Positions 1-10,546 are shown, numbered from the stretch's first letter. The stretch: 64,000 bases of DNA from Lepturacanthus savala (GCA_030544235.1 CM060477.1:21225934-21289933); one strand, 5' to 3'. Made by a program: numbers and translations. Notes: generated from the sequence alone by a model not told the origin.

Positions 1-42
1 AAAGGCGAAAGACTTGTACGTTATGAAGAGAAACCAGAGTAA
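1..42 (-). ncRNA. RNU5: U5 snRNA, 5' part (cut by window edge)
   Basis: Only U5 nucleotides 1 to about 42 are inside the window. They run from the 5' end at 42 into the loop I region at position 1. The sequence is the same as in the complete copy at 711-827. Confidence 0.93.
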
Positions 43-87
43 GCACAGCCCACTCCTCAACAGCAGCCAAAGTCCCCCGTCTTCCCA

Positions 88-107
88 GGAACCGTGTTCA
101 CGGTAAG
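88..107 (-). promoter_or_regulatory. U5 proximal sequence element (PSE)
   Basis: The minus strand reads CTTACCGTGAACACGGTTCC, centred about 55 bp upstream of the U5 5' end. It resembles the vertebrate snRNA PSE (core like TTACCGTGAC) recognised by SNAPc. It recurs at the same offset in every unit. The copy at 32269 carries a C-to-T change at its first base. The one at 61792-61811 no longer faces a U5 gene because an LTR element lies between them. Confidence 0.75.
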
Positions 108-138
108 CCTCCTTCGCCTTGCTGCATATCCGGTGCCA

Positions 139-150
139 GTCCACGCCCAT
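139..150 (-). promoter_or_regulatory. GT/GC box upstream of U5 PSE
   Basis: The minus strand reads ATGGGCGTGGAC, a possible Sp1/KLF-type site about 100 bp upstream of U5 and about 32 bp upstream of the PSE. It has a partner at a comparable place before U2 (637-643). No convincing octamer or ZNF143/STAF site was seen. The biallelic C/T site of the array (157) lies just beside it. Confidence 0.35.
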
Positions 151-260
151 TTCCCCTTTTTCCCAGGTTCGATATGGACCTACTGCGATAGGGCGTTGTC
201 ATGTTTGTCTTCCAGTCAAAGGCAAAACTCACTTTGGGTCGTTACATGGTGTGCTTTTAC

Positions 261-270
261 ACCAATCACC
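261..270 (-). promoter_or_regulatory. possible inverted CCAAT box in the U2-U5 spacer
   Basis: The minus strand reads GGTGATTGGT, an inverted CCAAT core (NF-Y type), about 220-228 bp upstream of U5, where snRNA distal enhancers usually lie. This is a single short match, so it is weak evidence. Confidence 0.25.
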
Positions 271-304
271 ATAGCAGCTGTAACAAAGTCGTCTGACGCA
301 GTTG

Positions 305-321
305 TCGCTTTGTTTTTTCAT
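305..321 (-). terminator. U2 3' box
   Basis: The minus strand reads ATGAAAAAACAAAGCGA, starting 21 nt after the U2 3' end. It resembles the A-rich 3' box that directs Integrator-dependent 3' processing of vertebrate snRNAs. It also matches the sequence after U5 (TGAAAA..-AAAG-G in both), which supports a shared function. Present in every unit. Confidence 0.6.
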
Positions 322-341
322 ATTCCACAAGGCAAAGAGAA

Positions 342-529
342 GGGTGCACCGTTCCCAGCGGCACTGCAATACCGGGCCGATGCGTGGAGTGGACGGGGCA
401 AGCCCCTTTCTCAGCTCCAGGTACTAAAAATCCGTTTAATATGGAGTCCCCTTATAGAGGACGTATCAGATATTAAACTGATAAGAACAGATACTACACT
501 TGATCTTAGCCAAAAGGCCGAGAAGCGAT
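342..529 (-). ncRNA. RNU2: U2 snRNA, copy 1 (reference copy)
   Basis: U2 small nuclear RNA is the core of the U2 snRNP that pairs with the intron branch point in the major spliceosome. The minus strand starts ATCGCTTCTCGGCC and ends GGTGCACCC, 188 nt, the same length as human U2. Nucleotides 1-60 match vertebrate U2 closely. Stem I is GGCC-UUUU-GGCU (11-22), and the branch-point recognition GUAGUA (33-38) is intact. Stem IIb (68-84) differs in sequence from human but still pairs. The Sm site is AUUUUUA (99-105), and stem III is GGGG-CUUG-CCCC (124-135). The gene lies 181 bp downstream of a U5 gene on the same strand, has a candidate PSE at 571-590 and a 3' box at 305-321, and is transcribed by RNA polymerase II. 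Ends were set by alignment to human U2 from memory. Confidence 0.97.
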
Positions 530-570
530 GAGCCCTTGCTGCCTGCTGCCCCGGGCCACCTCCCGTGCAG

Positions 571-590
571 AGTTGTCACTTGTCGTGGAG
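571..590 (-). promoter_or_regulatory. U2 proximal sequence element (PSE), candidate
   Basis: The minus strand reads CTCCACGACAAGTGACAACT at -61 to -42 from the U2 5' end, the correct distance for a vertebrate PSE. It only partly matches the U5 PSE of the same unit, so the call rests on position more than on sequence. It recurs in every unit. Copy 38 has a change just upstream (30402). Confidence 0.5.
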
Positions 591-636
591 CACTCGCTTC
601 AAAAACCGCTCCGTCAACAACCGAGATTTAGCAGCT

Positions 637-643
637 CCGCCCC
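637..643 (-). promoter_or_regulatory. GC box upstream of U2
   Basis: The minus strand reads GGGGCGG, an Sp1-type GC box 108-114 bp upstream of U2 within the short U5-U2 spacer. Copies 52 and 54 have one extra C here, which lengthens it to GGGGCGGG. Confidence 0.4.
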
Positions 644-684
644 GGGTCTCTCCTCTGTGAGGCCACGCGTCTCGTCAAGGACAG

Positions 685-700
685 CTCTTTTGCTTTTCAC
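685..700 (-). terminator. U5 3' box
   Basis: The minus strand reads GTGAAAAGCAAAAGAG, starting 11 nt after the U5 3' end. It is similar in sequence to the element after U2 and lies within the usual 3'-box distance. It recurs in every unit. Confidence 0.6.
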
Positions 701-710
701 AAGTGCACGA

Positions 711-827
711 GGCTCTGCCAAATTGCAGGGCCTGACAAAAATAGGTTTAACTCATGGGTGCTCCTCTCCACGGAAGTCTTTAGTAAAAGGCGAAAGACTT
801 GTACGTTATGAAGAGAAACCAGAGTAA
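711..827 (-). ncRNA. RNU5: U5 snRNA (reference copy)
   Basis: U5 small nuclear RNA, the scaffold of the U5 snRNP that holds exon ends during splicing. The 117-nt minus-strand sequence aligns to human U5 without gaps through nt 60. It starts TTACTCTGGTTTCTC and has the invariant loop I GCCUUUUAC (37-45). Loop I is closed by a perfect stem (AAGUCUUU with AAAGACUU) that differs from human by paired, compensating changes. Then come UUCCGUGGAGAGG, an Sm site AUUUUUG (86-92) and a 3' stem-loop (GGCCCUGC with GCAGAGCC, one C-A mismatch). A good PSE lies at -65 to -46. The 5' end is set by alignment; the true start may be the A at nt 3, since snRNAs usually start on a purine. Confidence 0.95.
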
Positions 828-1126
828 GCACAGCCCACTCCTCAACAGCAGCCAAAGTCCCCCGTCTTCCCAGGAACCGTGTTCACGGTAAGCCTCCTTC
901 GCCTTGCTGCATATCCGGTGCCAGTCCACGCCCATTTCCCCCTTTTCCCAGGTTCGATATGGACCTACTGCGATAGGGCGTTGTCATGTTTGTCTTCCAG
1001 TCAAAGGCAAAACTCACTTTGGGTCGTTACATGGTGTGCTTTTACACCAATCACCATAGCAGCTGTAACAAAGTCGTCTGACGCAGTTGTCGCTTTGTTT
1101 TTTCATATTCCACAAGGCAAAGAGAA

Positions 1127-1314
1127 GGGTGCACCGTTCCCAGCGGCACTGCAATACCGGGCCGATGCGTGGAGTGGACGGGGCAAGCCCCTTTCTCAGC
1201 TCCAGGTACTAAAAATCCGTTTAATATGGAGTCCCCTTATAGAGGACGTATCAGATATTAAACTGATAAGAACAGATACTACACTTGATCTTAGCCAAAA
1301 GGCCGAGAAGCGAT
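1127..1314 (-). ncRNA. RNU2: U2 snRNA, copy 2
   Basis: Nothing different from copy 1 seen by eye. Confidence 0.96.
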
Positions 1315-1495
1315 GAGCCCTTGCTGCCTGCTGCCCCGGGCCACCTCCCGTGCAGAGTTGTCACTTGTCGTGGAGCACTCGCTTCAAAAACCGCTCCGTC
1401 AACAACCGAGATTTAGCAGCTCCGCCCCGGGTCTCTCCTCTGTGAGGCCACGCGTCTCGTCAAGGACAGCTCTTTTGCTTTTCACAAGTGCACGA

Positions 1496-1612
1496 GGCTC
1501 TGCCAAATTGCAGGGCCTGACAAAAATAGGTTTAACTCATGGGTGCTCCTCTCCACGGAAGTCTTTAGTAAAAGGCGAAAGACTTGTACGTTATGAAGAG
1601 AAACCAGAGTAA
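1496..1612 (-). ncRNA. RNU5: U5 snRNA
   Basis: Matches the reference copy. Confidence 0.95.
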
Positions 1613-1911
1613 GCACAGCCCACTCCTCAACAGCAGCCAAAGTCCCCCGTCTTCCCAGGAACCGTGTTCACGGTAAGCCTCCTTCGCCTTGCTGCATATC
1701 CGGTGCCAGTCCACGCCCATTTCCCCCTTTTCCCAGGTTCGATATGGACCTACTGCGATAGGGCGTTGTCATGTTTGTCTTCCAGTCAAAGGCAAAACTC
1801 ACTTTGGGTCGTTACATGGTGTGCTTTTACACCAATCACCATAGCAGCTGTAACAAAGTCGTCTGACGCAGTTGTCGCTTTGTTTTTTCATATTCCACAA
1901 GGCAAAGAGAA

Positions 1912-2099
1912 GGGTGCACCGTTCCCAGCGGCACTGCAATACCGGGCCGATGCGTGGAGTGGACGGGGCAAGCCCCTTTCTCAGCTCCAGGTACTAAAAA
2001 TCCGTTTAATATGGAGTCCCCTTATAGAGGACGTATCAGATATTAAACTGATAAGAACAGATACTACACTTGATCTTAGCCAAAAGGCCGAGAAGCGAT
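1912..2099 (-). ncRNA. RNU2: U2 snRNA, copy 3
   Basis: Matches copy 1. Confidence 0.96.
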
Positions 2100-2280
2100 G
2101 AGCCCTTGCTGCCTGCTGCCCCGGGCCACCTCCCGTGCAGAGTTGTCACTTGTCGTGGAGCACTCGCTTCAAAAACCGCTCCGTCAACAACCGAGATTTA
2201 GCAGCTCCGCCCCGGGTCTCTCCTCTGTGAGGCCACGCGTCTCGTCAAGGACAGCTCTTTTGCTTTTCACAAGTGCACGA

Positions 2281-2397
2281 GGCTCTGCCAAATTGCAGGG
2301 CCTGACAAAAATAGGTTTAACTCATGGGTGCTCCTCTCCACGGAAGTCTTTAGTAAAAGGCGAAAGACTTGTACGTTATGAAGAGAAACCAGAGTAA
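2281..2397 (-). ncRNA. RNU5: U5 snRNA
   Basis: Matches the reference copy. Confidence 0.95.
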
Positions 2398-2696
2398 GCA
2401 CAGCCCACTCCTCAACAGCAGCCAAAGTCCCCCGTCTTCCCAGGAACCGTGTTCACGGTAAGCCTCCTTCGCCTTGCTGCATATCCGGTGCCAGTCCACG
2501 CCCATTTCCCCCTTTTCCCAGGTTCGATATGGACCTACTGCGATAGGGCGTTGTCATGTTTGTCTTCCAGTCAAAGGCAAAACTCACTTTGGGTCGTTAC
2601 ATGGTGTGCTTTTACACCAATCACCATAGCAGCTGTAACAAAGTCGTCTGACGCAGTTGTCGCTTTGTTTTTTCATATTCCACAAGGCAAAGAGAA

Positions 2697-2884
2697 GGGT
2701 GCACCGTTCCCAGCGGCACTGCAATACCGGGCCGATGCGTGGAGTGGACGGGGCAAGCCCCTTTCTCAGCTCCAGGTACTAAAAATCCGTTTAATATGGA
2801 GTCCCCTTATAGAGGACGTATCAGATATTAAACTGATAAGAACAGATACTACACTTGATCTTAGCCAAAAGGCCGAGAAGCGAT
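2697..2884 (-). ncRNA. RNU2: U2 snRNA, copy 4
   Basis: Matches copy 1. Confidence 0.96.
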
Positions 2885-3065
2885 GAGCCCTTGCTGCCTG
2901 CTGCCCCGGGCCACCTCCCGTGCAGAGTTGTCACTTGTCGTGGAGCACTCGCTTCAAAAACCGCTCCGTCAACAACCGAGATTTAGCAGCTCCGCCCCGG
3001 GTCTCTCCTCTGTGAGGCCACGCGTCTCGTCAAGGACAGCTCTTTTGCTTTTCACAAGTGCACGA

Positions 3066-3182
3066 GGCTCTGTCAAATTGCAGGGCCTGACAAAAATAGG
3101 TTTAACTCATGGGTGCTCCTCTCCACGGAAGTCTTTAGTAAAAGGCGAAAGACTTGTACGTTATGAAGAGAAACCAGAGTAA
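3066..3182 (-). ncRNA. RNU5: U5 snRNA, G110A variant
   Basis: One change at 3073 (RNA G110 to A), near the loop end of the 3' stem-loop. Otherwise as reference. Confidence 0.94.
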
Positions 3183-3481
3183 GCACAGCCCACTCCTCAA
3201 CAGCAGCCAAAGTCCCCCGTCTTCCCAGGAACCGTGTTCACGGTAAGCCTCCTTCGCCTTGCTGCATATCCGGTGCCAGTCCACGCCCATTTCCCCCTTT
3301 TCCCAGGTTCGATATGGACCTACTGCGATAGGGCGTTGTCATGTTTGTCTTCCAGTCAAAGGCAAAACTCACTTTGGGTCGTTACATGGTGTGCTTTTAC
3401 ACCAATCACCATAGCAGCTGTAACAAAGTCGTCTGACGCAGTTGTCGCTTTGTTTTTTCATATTCCACAAGGCAAAGAGAA

Positions 3482-3669
3482 GGGTGCACCGTTCCCAGCG
3501 GCACTGCAATACCGGGCCGATGCGTGGAGTGGACGGGGCAAGCCCCTTTCTCAGCTCCAGGTACTAAAAATCCGTTTAATATGGAGTCCCCTTATAGAGG
3601 ACGTATCAGATATTAAACTGATAAGAACAGATACTACACTTGATCTTAGCCAAAAGGCCGAGAAGCGAT
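3482..3669 (-). ncRNA. RNU2: U2 snRNA, copy 5
   Basis: Matches copy 1. Confidence 0.96.
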
Positions 3670-3850
3670 GAGCCCTTGCTGCCTGCTGCCCCGGGCCACC
3701 TCCCGTGCAGAGTTGTCACTTGTCGTGGAGCACTCGCTTCAAAAACCGCTCCGTCAACAACCGAGATTTAGCAGCTCCGCCCCGGGTCTCTCCTCTGTGA
3801 GGCCACGCGTCTCGTCAAGGACAGCTCTTTTGCTTTTCACAAGTGCACGA

Positions 3851-3967
3851 GGCTCTGCCAAATTGCAGGGCCTGACAAAAATAGGTTTAACTCATGGGTG
3901 CTCCTCTCCACGGAAGTCTTTAGTAAAAGGCGAAAGACTTGTACGTTATGAAGAGAAACCAGAGTAA
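3851..3967 (-). ncRNA. RNU5: U5 snRNA
   Basis: Matches the reference copy. Confidence 0.95.
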
Positions 3968-4266
3968 GCACAGCCCACTCCTCAACAGCAGCCAAAGTCC
4001 CCCGTCTTCCCAGGAACCGTGTTCACGGTAAGCCTCCTTCGCCTTGCTGCATATCCGGTGCCAGTCCACGCCCATTTCCCCCTTTTCCCAGGTTCGATAT
4101 GGACCTACTGCGATAGGGCGTTGTCATGTTTGTCTTCCAGTCAAAGGCAAAACTCACTTTGGGTCGTTACATGGTGTGCTTTTACACCAATCACCATAGC
4201 AGCTGTAACAAAGTCGTCTGACGCAGTTGTCGCTTTGTTTTTTCATATTCCACAAGGCAAAGAGAA

Positions 4267-4454
4267 GGGTGCACCGTTCCCAGCGGCACTGCAATACCGG
4301 GCCGATGCGTGGAGTGGACGGGGCAAGCCCCTTTCTCAGCTCCAGGTACTAAAAATCCGTTTAATATGGAGTCCCCTTATAGAGGACGTATCAGATATTA
4401 AACTGATAAGAACAGATACTACACTTGATCTTAGCCAAAAGGCCGAGAAGCGAT
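4267..4454 (-). ncRNA. RNU2: U2 snRNA, copy 6
   Basis: Matches copy 1. Confidence 0.96.
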
Positions 4455-4635
4455 GAGCCCTTGCTGCCTGCTGCCCCGGGCCACCTCCCGTGCAGAGTTG
4501 TCACTTGTCGTGGAGCACTCGCTTCAAAAACCGCTCCGTCAACAACCGAGATTTAGCAGCTCCGCCCCGGGTCTCTCCTCTGTGAGGCCACGCGTCTCGT
4601 CAAGGACAGCTCTTTTGCTTTTCACAAGTGCACGA

Positions 4636-4752
4636 GGCTCTGCCAAATTGCAGGGCCTGACAAAAATAGGTTTAACTCATGGGTGCTCCTCTCCACGGAA
4701 GTCTTTAGTAAAAGGCGAAAGACTTGTACGTTATGAAGAGAAACCAGAGTAA
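4636..4752 (-). ncRNA. RNU5: U5 snRNA
   Basis: Matches the reference copy. Confidence 0.95.
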
Positions 4753-5051
4753 GCACAGCCCACTCCTCAACAGCAGCCAAAGTCCCCCGTCTTCCCAGGA
4801 ACCGTGTTCACGGTAAGCCTCCTTCGCCTTGCTGCATATCCGGTGCCAGTCCACGCCCATTTCCCCCTTTTCCCAGGTTCGATATGGACCTACTGCGATA
4901 GGGCGTTGTCATGTTTGTCTTCCAGTCAAAGGCAAAACTCACTTTGGGTCGTTACATGGTGTGCTTTTACACCAATCACCATAGCAGCTGTAACAAAGTC
5001 GTCTGACGCAGTTGTCGCTTTGTTTTTTCATATTCCACAAGGCAAAGAGAA

Positions 5052-5239
5052 GGGTGCACCGTTCCCAGCGGCACTGCAATACCGGGCCGATGCGTGGAGT
5101 GGACGGGGCAAGCCCCTTTCTCAGCTCCAGGTACTAAAAATCCGTTTAATATGGAGTCCCCTTATAGAGGACGTATCAGATATTAAACTGATAAGAACAG
5201 ATACTACACTTGATCTTAGCCAAAAGGCCGAGAAGCGAT
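5052..5239 (-). ncRNA. RNU2: U2 snRNA, copy 7
   Basis: Matches copy 1. Confidence 0.96.
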
Positions 5240-5420
5240 GAGCCCTTGCTGCCTGCTGCCCCGGGCCACCTCCCGTGCAGAGTTGTCACTTGTCGTGGAG
5301 CACTCGCTTCAAAAACCGCTCCGTCAACAACCGAGATTTAGCAGCTCCGCCCCGGGTCTCTCCTCTGTGAGGCCACGCGTCTCGTCAAGGACAGCTCTTT
5401 TGCTTTTCACAAGTGCACGA

Positions 5421-5537
5421 GGCTCTGCCAAATTGCAGGGCCTGACAAAAATAGGTTTAACTCATGGGTGCTCCTCTCCACGGAAGTCTTTAGTAAAAGG
5501 CGAAAGACTTGTACGTTATGAAGAGAAACCAGAGTAA
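5421..5537 (-). ncRNA. RNU5: U5 snRNA
   Basis: Matches the reference copy. Confidence 0.95.
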
Positions 5538-5836
5538 GCACAGCCCACTCCTCAACAGCAGCCAAAGTCCCCCGTCTTCCCAGGAACCGTGTTCACGGTA
5601 AGCCTCCTTCGCCTTGCTGCATATCCGGTGCCAGTCCACGCCCATTTCCCCCTTTTCCCAGGTTCGATATGGACCTACTGCGATAGGGCGTTGTCATGTT
5701 TGTCTTCCAGTCAAAGGCAAAACTCACTTTGGGTCGTTACATGGTGTGCTTTTACACCAATCACCATAGCAGCTGTAACAAAGTCGTCTGACGCAGTTGT
5801 CGCTTTGTTTTTTCATATTCCACAAGGCAAAGAGAA

Positions 5837-6024
5837 GGGTGCACCGTTCCCAGCGGCACTGCAATACCGGGCCGATGCGTGGAGTGGACGGGGCAAGCCC
5901 CTTTCTCAGCTCCAGGTACTAAAAATCCGTTTAATATGGAGTCCCCTTATAGAGGACGTATCAGATATTAAACTGATAAGAACAGATACTACACTTGATC
6001 TTAGCCAAAAGGCCGAGAAGCGAT
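5837..6024 (-). ncRNA. RNU2: U2 snRNA, copy 8
   Basis: Gene as copy 1. A private C-to-G change (plus strand) lies 21 bp upstream at 6045. Confidence 0.96.
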
Positions 6025-6205
6025 GAGCCCTTGCTGCCTGCTGCGCCGGGCCACCTCCCGTGCAGAGTTGTCACTTGTCGTGGAGCACTCGCTTCAAAAA
6101 CCGCTCCGTCAACAACCGAGATTTAGCAGCTCCGCCCCGGGTCTCTCCTCTGTGAGGCCACGCGTCTCGTCAAGGACAGCTCTTTTGCTTTTCACAAGTG
6201 CACGA

Positions 6206-6322
6206 GGCTCTGCCAAATTGCAGGGCCTGACAAAAATAGGTTTAACTCATGGGTGCTCCTCTCCACGGAAGTCTTTAGTAAAAGGCGAAAGACTTGTACG
6301 TTATGAAGAGAAACCAGAGTAA
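6206..6322 (-). ncRNA. RNU5: U5 snRNA
   Basis: Matches the reference copy. Confidence 0.95.
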
Positions 6323-6621
6323 GCACAGCCCACTCCTCAACAGCAGCCAAAGTCCCCCGTCTTCCCAGGAACCGTGTTCACGGTAAGCCTCCTTCGCCTT
6401 GCTGCATATCCGGTGCCAGTCCACGCCCATTTCCCCCTTTTCCCAGGTTCGATATGGACCTACTGCGATAGGGCGTTGTCATGTTTGTCTTCCAGTCAAA
6501 GGCAAAACTCACTTTGGGTCGTTACATGGTGTGCTTTTACACCAATCACCATAGCAGCTGTAACAAAGTCGTCTGACGCAGTTGTCGCTTTGTTTTTTCA
6601 TATTCCACAAGGCAAAGAGAA

Positions 6622-6809
6622 GGGTGCACCGTTCCCAGCGGCACTGCAATACCGGGCCGATGCGTGGAGTGGACGGGGCAAGCCCCTTTCTCAGCTCCAG
6701 GTACTAAAAATCCGTTTAATATGGAGTCCCCTTATAGAGGACGTATCAGATATTAAACTGATAAGAACAGATACTACACTTGATCTTAGCCAAAAGGCCG
6801 AGAAGCGAT
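6622..6809 (-). ncRNA. RNU2: U2 snRNA, copy 9
   Basis: Matches copy 1. Confidence 0.96.
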
Positions 6810-6990
6810 GAGCCCTTGCTGCCTGCTGCCCCGGGCCACCTCCCGTGCAGAGTTGTCACTTGTCGTGGAGCACTCGCTTCAAAAACCGCTCCGTCAACAA
6901 CCGAGATTTAGCAGCTCCGCCCCGGGTCTCTCCTCTGTGAGGCCACGCGTCTCGTCAAGGACAGCTCTTTTGCTTTTCACAAGTGCACGA

Positions 6991-7107
6991 GGCTCTGCCA
7001 AATTGCAGGGCCTGACAAAAATAGGTTTAACTCATGGGTGCTCCTCTCCACGGAAGTCTTTAGTAAAAGGCGAAAGACTTGTACGTTATGAAGAGAAACC
7101 AGAGTAA
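6991..7107 (-). ncRNA. RNU5: U5 snRNA
   Basis: Matches the reference copy. Confidence 0.95.
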
Positions 7108-7406
7108 GCACAGCCCACTCCTCAACAGCAGCCAAAGTCCCCCGTCTTCCCAGGAACCGTGTTCACGGTAAGCCTCCTTCGCCTTGCTGCATATCCGGTG
7201 CCAGTCCACGCCCATTTCCCCTTTTTCCCAGGTTCGATATGGACCTACTGCGATAGGGCGTTGTCATGTTTGTCTTCCAGTCAAAGGCAAAACTCACTTT
7301 GGGTCGTTACATGGTGTGCTTTTACACCAATCACCATAGCAGCTGTAACAAAGTCGTCTGACGCAGTTGTCGCTTTGTTTTTTCATATTCCACAAGGCAA
7401 AGAGAA

Positions 7407-7594
7407 GGGTGCACCGTTCCCAGCGGCACTGCAATACCGGGCCGATGCGTGGAGTGGACGGGGCAAGCCCCTTTCTCAGCTCCAGGTACTAAAAATCCGT
7501 TTAATATGGAGTCCCCTTATAGAGGACGTATCAGATATTAAACTGATAAGAACAGATACTACACTTGATCTTAGCCAAAAGGCCGAGAAGCGAT
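7407..7594 (-). ncRNA. RNU2: U2 snRNA, copy 10
   Basis: Matches copy 1. Confidence 0.96.
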
Positions 7595-7775
7595 GAGCCC
7601 TTGCTGCCTGCTGCCCCGGGCCACCTCCCGTGCAGAGTTGTCACTTGTCGTGGAGCACTCGCTTCAAAAACCGCTCCGTCAACAACCGAGATTTAGCAGC
7701 TCCGCCCCGGGTCTCTCCTCTGTGAGGCCACGCGTCTCGTCAAGGACAGCTCTTTTGCTTTTCACAAGTGCACGA

Positions 7776-7892
7776 GGCTCTGCCAAATTGCAGGGCCTGA
7801 CAAAAATAGGTTTAACTCATGGGTGCTCCTCTCCACGGAAGTCTTTAGTAAAAGGCGAAAGACTTGTACGTTATGAAGAGAAACCAGAGTAA
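7776..7892 (-). ncRNA. RNU5: U5 snRNA
   Basis: Matches the reference copy. Confidence 0.95.
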
Positions 7893-8191
7893 GCACAGCC
7901 CACTCCTCAACAGCAGCCAAAGTCCCCCGTCTTCCCAGGAACCGTGTTCACGGTAAGCCTCCTTCGCCTTGCTGCATATCCGGTGCCAGTCCACGCCCAT
8001 TTCCCCTTTTTCCCAGGTTCGATATGGACCTACTGCGATAGGGCGTTGTCATGTTTGTCTTCCAGTCAAAGGCAAAACTCACTTTGGGTCGTTACATGGT
8101 GTGCTTTTACACCAATCACCATAGCAGCTGTAACAAAGTCGTCTGACGCAGTTGTCGCTTTGTTTTTTCATATTCCACAAGGCAAAGAGAA

Positions 8192-8379
8192 GGGTGCACC
8201 GTTCCCAGCGGCACTGCAATACCGGGCCGATGCGTGGAGTGGACGGGGCAAGCCCCTTTCTCAGCTCCAGGTACTAAAAATCCGTTTAATATGGAGTCCC
8301 CTTATAGAGGACGTATCAGATATTAAACTGATAAGAACAGATACTACACTTGATCTTAGCCAAAAGGCCGAGAAGCGAT
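8192..8379 (-). ncRNA. RNU2: U2 snRNA, copy 11
   Basis: Matches copy 1. Confidence 0.96.
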
Positions 8380-8560
8380 GAGCCCTTGCTGCCTGCTGCC
8401 CCGGGCCACCTCCCGTGCAGAGTTGTCACTTGTCGTGGAGCACTCGCTTCAAAAACCGCTCCGTCAACAACCGAGATTTAGCAGCTCCGCCCCGGGTCTC
8501 TCCTCTGTGAGGCCACGCGTCTCGTCAAGGACAGCTCTTTTGCTTTTCACAAGTGCACGA

Positions 8561-8677
8561 GGCTCTGCCAAATTGCAGGGCCTGACAAAAATAGGTTTAA
8601 CTCATGGGTGCTCCTCTCCACGGAAGTCTTTAGTAAAAGGCGAAAGACTTGTACGTTATGAAGAGAAACCAGAGTAA
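8561..8677 (-). ncRNA. RNU5: U5 snRNA
   Basis: Matches the reference copy. Confidence 0.95.
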
Positions 8678-8976
8678 GCACAGCCCACTCCTCAACAGCA
8701 GCCAAAGTCCCCCGTCTTCCCAGGAACCGTGTTCACGGTAAGCCTCCTTCGCCTTGCTGCATATCCGGTGCCAGTCCACGCCCATTTCCCCTTTTTCCCA
8801 GGTTCGATATGGACCTACTGCGATAGGGCGTTGTCATGTTTGTCTTCCAGTCAAAGGCAAAACTCACTTTGGGTCGTTACATGGTGTGCTTTTACACCAA
8901 TCACCATAGCAGCTGTAACAAAGTCGTCTGACGCAGTTGTCGCTTTGTTTTTTCATATTCCACAAGGCAAAGAGAA

Positions 8977-9164
8977 GGGTGCACCGTTCCCAGCGGCACT
9001 GCAATACCGGGCCGATGCGTGGAGTGGACGGGGCAAGCCCCTTTCTCAGCTCCAGGTACTAAAAATCCGTTTAATATGGAGTCCCCTTATAGAGGACGTA
9101 TCAGATATTAAACTGATAAGAACAGATACTACACTTGATCTTAGCCAAAAGGCCGAGAAGCGAT
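8977..9164 (-). ncRNA. RNU2: U2 snRNA, copy 12
   Basis: Matches copy 1. Confidence 0.96.
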
Positions 9165-9345
9165 GAGCCCTTGCTGCCTGCTGCCCCGGGCCACCTCCCG
9201 TGCAGAGTTGTCACTTGTCGTGGAGCACTCGCTTCAAAAACCGCTCCGTCAACAACCGAGATTTAGCAGCTCCGCCCCGGGTCTCTCCTCTGTGAGGCCA
9301 CGCGTCTCGTCAAGGACAGCTCTTTTGCTTTTCACAAGTGCACGA

Positions 9346-9462
9346 GGCTCTGCCAAATTGCAGGGCCTGACAAAAATAGGTTTAACTCATGGGTGCTCCT
9401 CTCCACGGAAGTCTTTAGTAAAAGGCGAAAGACTTGTACGTTATGAAGAGAAACCAGAGTAA
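9346..9462 (-). ncRNA. RNU5: U5 snRNA
   Basis: Matches the reference copy. Confidence 0.95.
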
Positions 9463-9761
9463 GCACAGCCCACTCCTCAACAGCAGCCAAAGTCCCCCGT
9501 CTTCCCAGGAACCGTGTTCACGGTAAGCCTCCTTCGCCTTGCTGCATATCCGGTGCCAGTCCACGCCCATTTCCCCTTTTTCCCAGGTTCGATATGGACC
9601 TACTGCGATAGGGCGTTGTCATGTTTGTCTTCCAGTCAAAGGCAAAACTCACTTTGGGTCGTTACATGGTGTGCTTTTACACCAATCACCATAGCAGCTG
9701 TAACAAAGTCGTCTGACGCAGTTGTCGCTTTGTTTTTTCATATTCCACAAGGCAAAGAGAA

Positions 9762-9949
9762 GGGTGCACCGTTCCCAGCGGCACTGCAATACCGGGCCGA
9801 TGCGTGGAGTGGACGGGGCAAGCCCCTTTCTCAGCTCCAGGTACTAAAAATCCGTTTAATATGGAGTCCCCTTATAGAGGACGTATCAGATATTAAACTG
9901 ATAAGAACAGATACTACACTTGATCTTAGCCAAAAGGCCGAGAAGCGAT
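9762..9949 (-). ncRNA. RNU2: U2 snRNA, copy 13
   Basis: Matches copy 1. Confidence 0.96.
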
Positions 9950-10130
9950 GAGCCCTTGCTGCCTGCTGCCCCGGGCCACCTCCCGTGCAGAGTTGTCACT
10001 TGTCGTGGAGCACTCGCTTCAAAAACCGCTCCGTCAACAACCGAGATTTAGCAGCTCCGCCCCGGGTCTCTCCTCTGTGAGGCCACGCGTCTCGTCAAGG
10101 ACAGCTCTTTTGCTTTTCACAAGTGCACGA

Positions 10131-10247
10131 GGCTCTGCCAAATTGCAGGGCCTGACAAAAATAGGTTTAACTCATGGGTGCTCCTCTCCACGGAAGTCTT
10201 TAGTAAAAGGCGAAAGACTTGTACGTTATGAAGAGAAACCAGAGTAA
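10131..10247 (-). ncRNA. RNU5: U5 snRNA
   Basis: Gene as reference. Its upstream spacer carries two changes, at 10374 (G to A, shared with two other units) and 10495 (C to A, private). Confidence 0.95.
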
Positions 10248-10546
10248 GCACAGCCCACTCCTCAACAGCAGCCAAAGTCCCCCGTCTTCCCAGGAACCGT
10301 GTTCACGGTAAGCCTCCTTCGCCTTGCTGCATATCCGGTGCCAGTCCACGCCCATTTCCCCTTTTTCCCAGGTTCAATATGGACCTACTGCGATAGGGCG
10401 TTGTCATGTTTGTCTTCCAGTCAAAGGCAAAACTCACTTTGGGTCGTTACATGGTGTGCTTTTACACCAATCACCATAGCAGCTGTAACAAAGTAGTCTG
10501 ACGCAGTTGTCGCTTTGTTTTTTCATATTCCACAAGGCAAAGAGAA

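Noticed and set aside
99..106. ACGGTAAGC as a splice donor.
   Set aside because: It lies inside the U5 PSE on the opposite strand and has no exon context.
174..184. GGTTCGATATG as a Pol III B box.
   Set aside because: No A box at a suitable distance, no tRNA fold, and three units lose the central CG without other effect.
720..727. AAATTGCA as an octamer-like U2 distal enhancer.
   Set aside because: It lies inside the 3' stem-loop of U5, and its conservation is explained by the RNA gene.
94..827. Two overlapping plus-strand open frames (145 and 99 codons, sharing ATGA) repeated in every unit.
   Set aside because: They are antisense to U2 and U5 and to their spacers. Their regularity comes from repetition of the 785-bp unit, not from coding constraint, and no protein family is recognisable.
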